From the NCBI GenBank assembly GCA_910585605.1, contig CAJUFL010000049.1, positions 1 through 29,137 of the forward strand: 29,137 nucleotides of DNA. The letters run 5' to 3'. The DNA is from an uncultured Lachnospiraceae bacterium. GTDB lineage: Bacteria; Bacillota; Clostridia; Lachnospirales; Lachnospiraceae. Shown piece after piece: positions 8,081 to 15,388 of the stretch. The first letter of the stretch is position 1. Each line of letters starts with the position of its first letter. The translations under genes were made by a program, and so were the position numbers. The notes below the pieces were generated by a model. That model saw only the letters and a list, made by a program, of their open reading frames with translations, ran no database searches and was not told where the DNA came from.

Positions 8081-9571
8081 ATGCAGTATATTGTTACAAA
8101 AAAAGAAATGCAGGCAGTAGATGCTTATGCAATTGAAAAAATGGGGATTCCTTCAGCTGTTTTGATGGAGCGTGCAGCGCTTCAGGTTGTGGAAGAAGTA
8201 GAACGGGTAAATCCAGGCAAAGGAAGGATACTGATTGCAGTGGAAGGTGGTAACAATGGAGGAGACGGTCTTGCAGCTGCTAGGATTCTGCTTGAGATGG
8301 GATATCTGGTGGATATCTATTATGTTGGTGGTTTTGCCAAAGTTTCAGAACAGTTTCAGGTACAAAAAAATATTCTTTTCCATATGGGAGTGCGGCTTAG
8401 AAAAAATATTCCGCATAAAGAATACAGTGTGGTGGTAGACGGTATTTTCGGAGTGGGTCTTTCCAGGAAGATTGAAGGAGTACAGGAAAAAGCAATTGAG
8501 GCTCTGAATCATATGAGTGCAGTTAAGGTGGCTATTGATATTCCTTCCGGGATTGATGCCACTACCGGGGATATTTTGGGAATTGCTTTCCGGGCAGATT
8601 ATACTGTTACTTTTGGACTTAAGAAACTGGGAATGTTTTTTTCGGATGGGATTGATTATTGTGGGAAGGTTATATGCAAAGATATCGGATTTCCGGAGAT
8701 GGCGGTGAAACAGGTAAGGCCAAAGATTTATGCGTATGATCATTCGGATTTATATAGACTTCCCAAACGGATTAATAATTCGAACAAAGGAACCTATGGC
8801 AAGGTAGCAGTCATTGCTGGCAGTAAGAATATGTCAGGGGCAGCATTTCTTTGTGGGAAAGCAGCCTATTCTACCGGTGCAGGGCTGGTGAAAATATATA
8901 CCCATGAAAGTAACCGGATGATTTTGCAATCCCAGCTTCCCGAGGCGGTTATGCTGACTTATCATGATTATGAGGGAGCACTTTCCTGTATTGAGGATGC
9001 AATGAACTGGGCAACGGTTATTGTAGTGGGACCGGGACTTGGAGTAGATACTACATCAGAGAGGATGCTTTATGAGTTGTTAATGAATGCAGAAGTGCCT
9101 TTAGTCGTAGATGCAGATGCACTTAACATTTTATCCAATAATATTGAATTATTAAATACAACATCTGTTCCAATTATTATGACACCGCATATGAAGGAAA
9201 TGAGCAGGCTGATTCATAAGTCAGTACCAGAAATTATGGAAAAAAGATTCTATATTGCAAAACAGTTTGCGAAGAAGACAGAGGTAACACTGGTATTAAA
9301 AGATGCAAAATCCATCGTGACGAATGGCGGGGAACAGACGTATATGAATCTCGTAGGAAACAACGGGATGTCAACAGGAGGATCCGGCGATGTATTATCC
9401 GGAATTATCGCAGGTATGATAGCAGGAGGTCTTCCGCTTACGGAGGCTGCCAAGATAGGGACTTATGTCCATTGTCTTGCAGGAGATAAGGCGGCGGAGA
9501 AAAAGGGGAAATATGCAATGCTGGCTTCGGATATCATTTCCTGCCTTGGTGAGGTAATGGTTTCTTCTTGA
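8081..9571 (+). CDS. nnr: Bifunctional NAD(P)HX epimerase/dehydratase
   Basis: A 496-residue repair enzyme that restores hydrated NADH and NADPH. The N-terminal YjeF-type epimerase domain (about 1-215) has the motif GGNNGGDG; the C-terminal ribokinase-fold dehydratase (about 225-496) has TPHMKEM and GGSGDVLSGIIAG, whose aspartate is the catalytic one. The frame is open from 8021, but the ATG at 8081 follows GGAGCGGAAA at correct spacing and starts the conserved family N-terminus, whereas the extra 20 residues match nothing in the family and overlap the post-purL palindrome. The domain order is the usual bacterial fusion. The gene heads a run with alr and mazF that has no intervening terminator. 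Confidence 0.93.
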   Translation: MQYIVTKKEMQAVDAYAIEKMGIPSAVLMERAALQVVEEVERVNPGKGRILIAVEGGNNGGDGLAAARILLEMGYLVDIYYVGGFAKVSEQFQVQKNILFHMGVRLRKNIPHKEYSVVVDGIFGVGLSRKIEGVQEKAIEALNHMSAVKVAIDIPSGIDATTGDILGIAFRADYTVTFGLKKLGMFFSDGIDYCGKVICKDIGFPEMAVKQVRPKIYAYDHSDLYRLPKRINNSNKGTYGKVAVIAGSKNMSGAAFLCGKAAYSTGAGLVKIYTHESNRMILQSQLPEAVMLTYHDYEGALSCIEDAMNWATVIVVGPGLGVDTTSERMLYELLMNAEVPLVVDADALNILSNNIELLNTTSVPIIMTPHMKEMSRLIHKSVPEIMEKRFYIAKQFAKKTEVTLVLKDAKSIVTNGGEQTYMNLVGNNGMSTGGSGDVLSGIIAGMIAGGLPLTEAAKIGTYVHCLAGDKAAEKKGKYAMLASDIISCLGEVMVSS

Positions 9572-9662
9572 TCATGGAGTGGATGACCAGTGTGATTTTA
9601 ATGTTGATACTATCTTTTATGGAAAAGGATATATGCCGTTGACGGAGAAAGGGAGATGACAG

Positions 9663-10844
9663 ATGAGCGGATATTACCGCGTGGAGGCAGATATTGATCT
9701 GAGTGCCATAAGAACAAATATAGAAAGCATGAAAAGCTTTATTCCAAAGGGGAAGAAACTGCTTGCTGTGATTAAGGCCAATGCATACGGACATGGAGCG
9801 ATTGAGGTTGCAAATGCGTTAGACGATCTGGCAGATTATTATGGTGTGGCATGTATAGATGAGGCAGTGGAGTTGCGGAATGCAGGGATAGGAAAGCCAA
9901 TTTTAATTCTGGGTATGTCTGACGAAAGTGTATTTGAAGATGTTGTGAAATATGATGTTACCCAGACAATATTTACATTGGAGCAGGGAGAAGCATTATC
10001 AAGGGCAGCGGGAAAGCTTGGGAAAACAGCGAGACTGCATATTAAAATTGATACGGGGATGAACAGGATAGGTTTTCTATGTAAAAAGGAAAGCGTACCG
10101 GACATTGTGGCAATTTCAAAACTGCCGTATCTGGATATGGAGGGTATTTTTACACATTATTATAAGGCAGATTCCAAGGATAAAGCATCGGCAATGAAAC
10201 AGCTTGAAGACTATACCCGTATGCTGGAATGGCTGGAGGAGGCAGGTGTTTACTTTTCTGTTCGTCACATTTCAAACAGTGCAGGGATTATGGAGATGCC
10301 AAACGATGTTTATGATATGGTACGCTCCGGTATTTCTACCTATGGACTTTATCCTTCGGAAGAGATGGATAAGGAGGCATGTGTTTTATATCCTGCAATG
10401 CAGTTTAAGAGCAGGATAACTTATATTAAGACTGTGAGTGCAGGGGAGACAGTTGGATATGGAGGGACTTACAAATTAGATGAGGACAAGAGGATTGCAA
10501 CGGTAGGTGTTGGTTATGCAGACGGGTATCCAAGAGCATTGTCTAACCAGGGAAGGATGCTGGTACGTGGGCAATATGCACCAGTGGTAGGACGTGTTTG
10601 TATGGATCAGACGATGATAGATGTCAGTCATATCAAAGATGTGGAAATCGGTGATGAGGTTGTGATGGTTGGAAAACAGGGAGACCATATACTGAGTGCA
10701 GAAGAGCTTTCAGGAATGTCTGCAAGTTTTAATTATGAATTTGTCTGTAACATTAACCGCAGAGTGCCAAGGGTTTTTTACGAAAAGGGGAGGAGAATAG
10801 GAGAAAAAAATTATCTTTTGGAAAGAAGTCACGTAACAAATTGA
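9663..10844 (+). CDS. alr: Alanine racemase
   Basis: A 393-residue PLP enzyme interconverting L- and D-alanine for peptidoglycan. The PLP lysine is K38 in AVIKANAYGHGA, and the C-terminal domain carries the conserved segments GYGGTY, containing the candidate catalytic tyrosine, and GYADGYPR. The sequence GRVCMDQTMIDV is also typical. Length matches the family. The ATG is preceded by GAAAGGGAG. A 91-base gap separates it from the NAD(P)HX repair gene, and mazF follows 127 bases later. The order alr then mazF parallels the alr-ndoAI-ndoA cluster of Bacillus subtilis, except that no clear antitoxin gene lies between. In this position it is more likely biosynthetic than catabolic. Confidence 0.96.
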   Translation: MSGYYRVEADIDLSAIRTNIESMKSFIPKGKKLLAVIKANAYGHGAIEVANALDDLADYYGVACIDEAVELRNAGIGKPILILGMSDESVFEDVVKYDVTQTIFTLEQGEALSRAAGKLGKTARLHIKIDTGMNRIGFLCKKESVPDIVAISKLPYLDMEGIFTHYYKADSKDKASAMKQLEDYTRMLEWLEEAGVYFSVRHISNSAGIMEMPNDVYDMVRSGISTYGLYPSEEMDKEACVLYPAMQFKSRITYIKTVSAGETVGYGGTYKLDEDKRIATVGVGYADGYPRALSNQGRMLVRGQYAPVVGRVCMDQTMIDVSHIKDVEIGDEVVMVGKQGDHILSAEELSGMSASFNYEFVCNINRRVPRVFYEKGRRIGEKNYLLERSHVTN

Positions 10845-10860
10845 ATATCCGTCGAATACA

Positions 10861-10956
10861 ATGGTAATACTTAAAATACCTGATGAGAAATATTCCTACA
10901 GGCAGAAAATATATTACATAATGATTGAATGTTTTGTGAAATCAGGAATTTATTAG
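10861..10956 (+). CDS. Possible 31-residue ORF between alr and mazF
   Basis: An ATG-started frame of 31 codons fills most of the alr-mazF gap and stops 15 bases before the mazF start, in the slot where an RHH/CopG-type antitoxin gene sits in relatives. It begins MVILKIPDEKYSYRQK. A short strand-like N-terminus followed by a helix would loosely fit the beginning of an RHH fold, but the peptide is far shorter than the roughly 90-residue NdoAI. No good ribosome binding site precedes it. It may be a chance frame or a decayed antitoxin remnant. Confidence 0.2.
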   Translation: MVILKIPDEKYSYRQKIYYIMIECFVKSGIY

Positions 10957-10971
10957 TGGAGAGTGAGACCA

Positions 10972-11313
10972 TTGCTTGTAACCAGAGGGGATATATATTA
11001 TGCAGATTTAAGACCGGTAGTAGGTTCGGAACAAGGAGGCATAAGACCAGTGCTGATCATACAAAATGAAGCTGGCAACCGCCATAGTTCTACAGTAATC
11101 TGTGCGGCTATTACCAGCAGGCAGAACAAAGCCAAAATACCGACTCATGTAGAATTAACAGCAAAACGCTGTAATATTTCCAAAGATTCTGTAATTTTAT
11201 TAGAGCAGGTTCGGACAATTGATAAGCAGAGGCTTCGGGAAAAAGTCTGTCACTTAGATGATGAAATTATGGGAACAGTAAATCAGGCATTAAAAATAAG
11301 CCTGTCTTTGTAA
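10972..11313 (+). CDS. mazF: MazF/PemK-type endoribonuclease (EndoA/NdoA-like)
   Basis: A 113-residue toxin of the MazF family, which cleaves single-stranded mRNA at short motifs. The sequence strongly resembles Bacillus subtilis EndoA: RGDIYYADL, VVGSEQGG(I)RPVL, AAITS, PTHVEL, DSVILLEQ, RTIDKQRL and HLDDEIM are all visible. I place the start at TTG 10972: GGAGAG lies eight bases upstream and the protein then begins MLVTRGD, aligning with MIVKRGD of EndoA. A GTG at 10963 is in frame but sits on top of the ribosome binding site. The partner antitoxin is not recognisable next to it, so either it acts with an unlinked or unrecognised inhibitor or is used as a regulatory RNase. Confidence 0.93.
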   Translation: MLVTRGDIYYADLRPVVGSEQGGIRPVLIIQNEAGNRHSSTVICAAITSRQNKAKIPTHVELTAKRCNISKDSVILLEQVRTIDKQRLREKVCHLDDEIMGTVNQALKISLSL

Positions 11314-11341
11314 GATATCTGTGAAAGATTTGTTAACTGGG

Positions 11342-11370
11342 TTGACTAATGAAAAAAATAGTGATATATT
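11342..11370 (+). promoter_or_regulatory. Probable sigma-A promoter upstream of the corC leader
   Basis: TTGACT, a 17-base spacer and TATATT. The seven-base inverted repeat AATGAAA/TTTCATT spans the spacer and -10, so an operator is possible. The start codon is 260 bases away, implying a long 5' leader. Confidence 0.6.
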
Positions 11371-11397
11371 TCATTAACAGAAAAAGAAGGTAGTAAA

Positions 11398-11536
11398 TTG
11401 CTCGTAATGGCATGGAAGTAGATAATCAATTACTTTGCAATTGGTTATAAGAACAGATGAGCGGGCAAGCAGGCGATCAACTTGTGCGAATAACGGGCCA
11501 AGTGTAGATTTCGTGTATACATTTGGCGATTATCGC
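11398..11536 (+). ncRNA. Structured 5' leader or small repeat element before corC, unidentified
   Basis: The 317-base gap between mazF and corC holds two strong foldable blocks. In the first, TTGCTCG (11398-11404) pairs with CGGGCAA (11462-11468) and encloses a hairpin ATAATCAATT / AATTGGTTAT (11422-11431, 11439-11448). In the second, 21-base imperfect arms (11486-11506 and 11516-11536) pair around a short loop. Both lie downstream of a good promoter and upstream of the corC ribosome binding site. It does not match the M-box, Ni/Co or yybP-ykoY patterns that I know. A cis-regulatory RNA or a MITE-like interspersed repeat are both possible. Confidence 0.45.
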
Positions 11537-11630
11537 AGCAAACAAAGTTTGAAAACAAAATCGGTTATAATTAATAGGGGTACTAAGAAATAGATAACAA
11601 AAGCAAAAAAGAAAAGAGGTAATCAGGTAA

Positions 11631-12488
11631 ATGTCGATTAGTGGACCCAGCAGCTTTAAATCATTCTTTAGTAAAAAAAACAATGAAGACCCTACAGAGG
11701 CAGTAGAGGAGGAGATTCTTTCCATCATAGAAGAGGGGAATGAACAGGGAACGATTCTGCCAGATGAGGCGGAATTGATTTCTAATGTATTTGAGTTTGG
11801 CGACAAAGAGGCAAGGGACGTAATGAGTCCGAGACAGAAAATCGTAGGATTGGAAACGGATTTAAACATTACAGAGGCATTGGATATTATGCTGGAAAAC
11901 GGTTATTCCAGATATCCGGTTTATGAAGAGGATTTGGACAATATTGTAAGTGTTTTACATATAAAAGATGCAGTTTCAGCATATCTTTCTGATGTAAACC
12001 AGAGTGTCGGAGAATTAGGAAGTGAGCCATTTTATATTCATCCGACCCAGAAAATCAGCAAATTGTTTAATGAGATGCAGGCAAGCAAGATTCACATGGC
12101 CATTGTGGTAGATGAGTATGGTCAGACAGAGGGCATAGTTGCCATGGAGGATATCTTGGAGGTTATTGTTGGAGATATTTTAGATGAGCATGATGAGGAA
12201 GAAGAGGACATCATGAAACTGGCGGCAGGGGAAGGATATATTGTAAACGGAAGTGCTGACTTAGAGGAGTTAGAGGATTTATTTGGTATCCAGTTTCCAG
12301 ATGAGGATATTGATACGGTAAATGGCTTTATGCTTTATGAATTAGGACATCTTCCAGAGGGAAATGAGCCGATTCATATAGTGTATCGGGGATTTTCTTT
12401 TGTAGCGATAGATCGTGGAGATAATATGATAAAGAAAGTTCGGATTCGTAAAACATCGGAAGTATTTGATGAAAAGGTAAATGAATAA
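11631..12488 (+). CDS. CorC/HlyC-type CBS-domain protein
   Basis: A 285-residue protein with a pair of CBS domains (about 70-190) and a C-terminal CorC/HlyC domain (about 205-280), matching Escherichia coli CorC in length and in segments such as DIMSPR-like VMSPR, HMAIVVDEYG, GIVAMEDILE and VIVGDI. Family members are linked to magnesium/cobalt efflux or membrane-associated ion homeostasis. The DUF21 transmembrane domain of the longer CNNM forms is absent, as in CorC itself, so the protein is probably cytosolic. The ATG follows GAGGTAATCAGG. It has its own promoter and long leader, and a terminator follows, so it is probably a single-gene unit. The old name hemolysin for this family is not supported by function. 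Confidence 0.88.
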   Translation: MSISGPSSFKSFFSKKNNEDPTEAVEEEILSIIEEGNEQGTILPDEAELISNVFEFGDKEARDVMSPRQKIVGLETDLNITEALDIMLENGYSRYPVYEEDLDNIVSVLHIKDAVSAYLSDVNQSVGELGSEPFYIHPTQKISKLFNEMQASKIHMAIVVDEYGQTEGIVAMEDILEVIVGDILDEHDEEEEDIMKLAAGEGYIVNGSADLEELEDLFGIQFPDEDIDTVNGFMLYELGHLPEGNEPIHIVYRGFSFVAIDRGDNMIKKVRIRKTSEVFDEKVNE

Positions 12489-12506
12489 AGGGTTTATGGG
12501 AATAGG

Positions 12507-12554
12507 ACACCATACTGGAAGAAGTTAAGATTTCTTTGTAGTATGGTGTTTTTT
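12507..12554 (+). terminator. Rho-independent terminator after corC
   Basis: ACACCATACT (12507-12516) pairs perfectly with AGTATGGTGT (12540-12549), followed directly by TTTTT. The loop can pair further. Confidence 0.88.
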
Positions 12555-12575
12555 GCTTGTATCATTTTTTTCTTC

Positions 12576-12604
12576 TTGACAAAAACGGCATAGTGTATTA
12601 TTGT
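12576..12604 (+). promoter_or_regulatory. Promoter of the GntR/ABC operon
   Basis: A consensus TTGACA, a 17-base spacer and TATTGT, 34 bases before the GntR start. GTATTA occurs twice in tandem (GTATTATTGTATTA) over the -10, which could form part of the repressor site; this is inference. Confidence 0.7.
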
Positions 12605-12638
12605 ATTAAGTGGATAGAACAATGGAAGGAGGGACTAT

Positions 12639-13007
12639 ATGAACTGGGAATTAAAGTCTGACAGACCCATTTATACGCAGCTTTTGGAAGAGTTAAAAAG
12701 AAGGATCGTTTCCGGTTATTACCAGCCGGGTGACAGGCTTTTGCCGGTAAGGGAACTGGCACAGGAAGCAAAAGTAAATCCTAACACCATGCAGAAAGCA
12801 TTATCAGAATTGGAAAGAGAGAATCTGGTATTTGCTGTCCGTACTACCGGAAGATATATTACGGAAGATGAGACATTGATTGAAGAGACTAAAAAAGGGT
12901 TTGCGGCATCACATATACAAACTTATTATAAAGAAATGAAAGCGTTAGGTTATGATAAGGGCGGCATGATACAATTGCTGTCAGATTATGAGGAGGAAAC
13001 AACATGA
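12639..13007 (+). CDS. YtrA-type GntR transcriptional repressor
   Basis: A 122-residue regulator with an N-terminal GntR winged helix-turn-helix (about 5-75; visible PIYTQL, SGYYQPGDRLLPVREL, VNPNTMQKALSELE) and only a short C-terminal tail. This short form is the YtrA subfamily, which typically represses its own ABC transporter operon and lacks a large ligand-binding domain. The ATG follows GGAAGGAGGG. Its stop overlaps the next start as ATGA, so translation of regulator and ATPase is coupled. The inducer is unknown; relatives often respond to cell-envelope stress. Confidence 0.93.
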   Translation: MNWELKSDRPIYTQLLEELKRRIVSGYYQPGDRLLPVRELAQEAKVNPNTMQKALSELERENLVFAVRTTGRYITEDETLIEETKKGFAASHIQTYYKEMKALGYDKGGMIQLLSDYEEETT

Positions 13008-13699
13008 GTTTAGTGGAATGTAATGCTCTTACAAAGAGATACAGCAAGGCACTGGCATTGAATCAGGTGAATCTGAATCTGGAGCCGGGGAAGATTATTG
13101 GTTTACTTGGACCAAACGGCAGCGGGAAAACAACATTTATAAAAATATGTGCAGGTCTTTTAACACCTTCAGACGGTACTGTTACAATCAAAGGGCTTCC
13201 AGTCGGTCCTGAGACAAAGGCACTGGTTGCCTATTTGCCAGAGAGAACATATCTCAGTAAATGGACTAAGGTGAAAAATATTTTGAATTTTTTTGAAGAG
13301 GTATATGAGAATTTTCAAAAAGACGTTGCGTATCGTATGTTATCGGACTTAAACATTAATCCTGAGGACAAGCTGAATACCATGTCAAAAGGAACCAGGG
13401 AAAAGGTACAGCTGATCCTTGTTATGAGCAGAAAAGCAGATTTGTATTTGTTAGATGAGCCCATGGGCGGTATAGATCCGGCAGCCAGAGATTATATTTT
13501 GAATACGATCATAACGAATTACAATCCAGAGGGAAGCATTTTGGTTTCTACACATTTGATAACGGATGTAGAGAATATTTTAGATGATGTGATTATGATA
13601 AAGCAGGGAAATATTGTGTGTCATGATTCAGTGGATAATATACGTATGAATTATGATAAATCGTTAGATCAGGTATTCAGGGAGGTGTTCCGATGTTAG
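13004..13699 (+). CDS. ABC transporter ATP-binding protein
   Basis: A 231-residue nucleotide-binding subunit. Walker A is GPNGSGKTT, the signature position reads MSKGTREK, Walker B is LYLLDEPMGG with catalytic glutamate, and the H-loop is STHL, so it should hydrolyse ATP. The divergent signature (SKGT rather than SGGQ) is usual in YtrB/BcrA-like ATPases. It overlaps the GntR gene by four bases and the permease gene by seven, making a tightly coupled three-gene operon. The substrate cannot be determined. Confidence 0.93.
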   Translation: MSLVECNALTKRYSKALALNQVNLNLEPGKIIGLLGPNGSGKTTFIKICAGLLTPSDGTVTIKGLPVGPETKALVAYLPERTYLSKWTKVKNILNFFEEVYENFQKDVAYRMLSDLNINPEDKLNTMSKGTREKVQLILVMSRKADLYLLDEPMGGIDPAARDYILNTIITNYNPEGSILVSTHLITDVENILDDVIMIKQGNIVCHDSVDNIRMNYDKSLDQVFREVFRC

Positions 13700-14505
13700 G
13701 TAAATTAATCAAGGATGAAGTGAAATCGTACCGTTTTTCTTTTGGAATTATATTTTTTACAGGGATTATCTTTACAATTTTTATGAAAGGAATCTGCATG
13801 ATTCCTTATCAGGGAGAAGCAAAATCAGTTGTCCAGGCATTTGCAATTTTCGGATATATTCTGATTCTCGCAGTGATGGGCATAGCAGCACAGGTGTTGG
13901 TTGTCATCCGGTTCTATAGTACCATGGTGGGAGACCGGGGATATCTTACATGGACACTGCCGGCAACCTCTGCCACACATCTCTGGTCTAAATTAATCGG
14001 AGGAACATTGTGGAAAACATTGACTATTATTGTGACGGTAGTACTGGTCTTAATCTTTTTTTCAGGGAATTACTGGATTTGGTATGAAGAGTTAGGTGCA
14101 AATACTATGGATATGCTCCTAAGAGGGCTTGCTAATGATATCAGGCAGAATGTGGATACAACGGATATTATTTTAATGGTTTTACAGTTGATCTCAGGGA
14201 TCGTATGGTCTGCCGCAGCGTTGCTGCTGATTTATATGTGTATAGCCATTGGACAGTTATTTGGAAAATGGAGAATTTTAGCTTCTGTAGGCATTTATTT
14301 TGCAATTGTGATTGCGCTTCAGATAATCAGTACGATCGGTGTCGTATTGCTGGCTTTAGTACAGCGGGAAAACTATGCGGTAAATTATAATACGGCTCAG
14401 GATGTCATGTATTCGATGGTATCAATAATAATAGGAATTGCAGCCAGTGCAGGACTGTTTGCAATCACTAATTATATATTTAAGAAACACCTGAATCTGG
14501 ATTAG
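13693..14505 (+). CDS. ABC transporter permease
   Basis: A 270-residue integral membrane protein with about six hydrophobic segments, beginning MLGKLIKDEVKSY, the typical start of ABC-2-type permeases that pair with YtrA-regulated ATPases. Its start lies inside the ATPase gene, seven bases before that stop. It would form the membrane half of the exporter or envelope-stress transporter encoded by this operon. The gene ends just before a long terminator. No substrate motif is recognisable. Confidence 0.88.
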   Translation: MLGKLIKDEVKSYRFSFGIIFFTGIIFTIFMKGICMIPYQGEAKSVVQAFAIFGYILILAVMGIAAQVLVVIRFYSTMVGDRGYLTWTLPATSATHLWSKLIGGTLWKTLTIIVTVVLVLIFFSGNYWIWYEELGANTMDMLLRGLANDIRQNVDTTDIILMVLQLISGIVWSAAALLLIYMCIAIGQLFGKWRILASVGIYFAIVIALQIISTIGVVLLALVQRENYAVNYNTAQDVMYSMVSIIIGIAASAGLFAITNYIFKKHLNLD

Positions 14506-14520
14506 TGCATGGCTGTTTTT

Positions 14521-14600
14521 CCCCTTTAAGATGGGGCTGTTACATTAAAGTATTATTTTCATTTTGCTTAATGTGACAGCCCCATTTTAGAGGGGTTTTT
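14521..14600 (+). terminator. Very long terminator hairpin after the GntR/ABC operon
   Basis: Two 28-base arms (14521-14548 and 14568-14595) pair along their whole length, the only deviations being three G-U pairs; the loop is 19 bases and TTTTT follows. The core is ATGGGGCTGT / ACAGCCCCAT. The stem is much longer than a normal terminator needs. The next 120 bases (14601-14720) hold nothing I can assign before the MarR promoter. Confidence 0.88.
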
Positions 14601-14720
14601 ATATTTATAAATTTTCCACAAATACCAATAGCAGATTGAAAAAGCCTACGGTTACAAAGATACTGTTCATGGAGGAATACAGTAAAAATGTGATGATATT
14701 GTGAAATCAGAAAAGAGTAC

Positions 14721-14749
14721 TTGCAATTGTTTAAAAATGGGAATATAAT
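14721..14749 (+). promoter_or_regulatory. Strong sigma-A promoter of the MarR/ABC exporter operon
   Basis: TTGCAA, a 17-base spacer and a perfect TATAAT, directly followed by a palindromic operator. The MarR start is about 80 bases downstream. Confidence 0.8.
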
Positions 14750-14763
14750 GTTCGATACCGAAC
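14750..14763. promoter_or_regulatory. Palindromic MarR operator candidate
   Basis: GTTCGATACCGAAC is a perfect five-base inverted repeat with a four-base centre, placed immediately after the -10 and over the expected transcription start. This position fits autorepression by the MarR protein encoded next; binding is inferred. Confidence 0.65.
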
Positions 14764-14829
14764 AGTTTGGAAACAAACAGCTTGTCCTGGCAGCCGAATT
14801 AAGGTAAGCAGGAAGAAGGAGATGAGAAA

Positions 14830-15312
14830 TTGACAGATAAAAATGAATGTGGATTTCCGATGGAGTGTCGACAGACAGAAGATGTAAAAAGGATAGGATT
14901 TCAGTTAAAGGTACTGGACCACATGTTCCGAAGGGATATGGAAGCAAATATCCGGAAAAACGGACTTTCCGGAATGTCTGCAATAAATGCGTGGATTATT
15001 GATTATCTGGCACACAATGAGGATAAGGACATTTTCCAAAAGGATATTGAAAAAAATTTTAAAATTGGGAAATCTTCTATAGCAGAAACCTTGAAAATGA
15101 TGGAAAAAAAAGGGTTTATCATAAGGCAGTCAGTAGAGGGAGATGCAAGGCTGAAACAGGTAGTTCTCACGGATAAAGGAAAGGAGTGCGCAAGGAAGAT
15201 GGAGCAGGGAAGAGATGATATAGAAAGAAAAATAGGTAAGGGATTGACGGAGGAAGAATTAGATTTCTTTTTCCGGATTATAAAGAAGATGCAGGATAAT
15301 TTACTGGAATAA
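14830..15312 (+). CDS. MarR-family transcriptional regulator
   Basis: A 160-residue winged-helix regulator. The central HTH and wing are recognisable: FQKDIEKNFKIGKSSIAETL, then MMEKKGFI, and the wing V-EGDARLKQVVLTDKG. The start is TTG 14830, supported by AAGGAG eight bases upstream; the nearby ATG at 14822 stops after three codons and the next in-frame ATG has no ribosome binding site. It lies 76 bases before the two exporter genes with no terminator between, and downstream of a consensus promoter with a palindrome at the start site. It probably represses the operon until a drug-like ligand releases it. Confidence 0.9.
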   Translation: MTDKNECGFPMECRQTEDVKRIGFQLKVLDHMFRRDMEANIRKNGLSGMSAINAWIIDYLAHNEDKDIFQKDIEKNFKIGKSSIAETLKMMEKKGFIIRQSVEGDARLKQVVLTDKGKECARKMEQGRDDIERKIGKGLTEEELDFFFRIIKKMQDNLLE

Positions 15313-15388
15313 CTTAGAAAGATAAAAATATAGTAAAATAGCCTAACTTTTAAAGAAGAAATGAATCATTATAAAAAGGAGTGACAGC

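Noticed and set aside
8345..8743. 132-codon minus-strand frame inside the NAD(P)HX repair gene
   Set aside because: Antisense to a well-conserved coding gene, with no ribosome binding site or recognisable protein.
9574..9642. 22-codon hydrophobic frame between the NAD(P)HX repair gene and alr (MEWMTSVILMLILSFMEK...)
   Set aside because: No ribosome binding site and too short to judge; small membrane peptide not excluded but unsupported.
11398..11536. M-box, Ni/Co or manganese (yybP-ykoY) riboswitch before corC
   Set aside because: None of the conserved core sequences of those classes that I know is present; kept as an unidentified structured leader.
14540..14983. 147-codon minus-strand frame across the long terminator and the MarR start
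   Set aside because: It runs through a terminator stem, a promoter and the start of a conserved regulator; no ribosome binding site or family resemblance.
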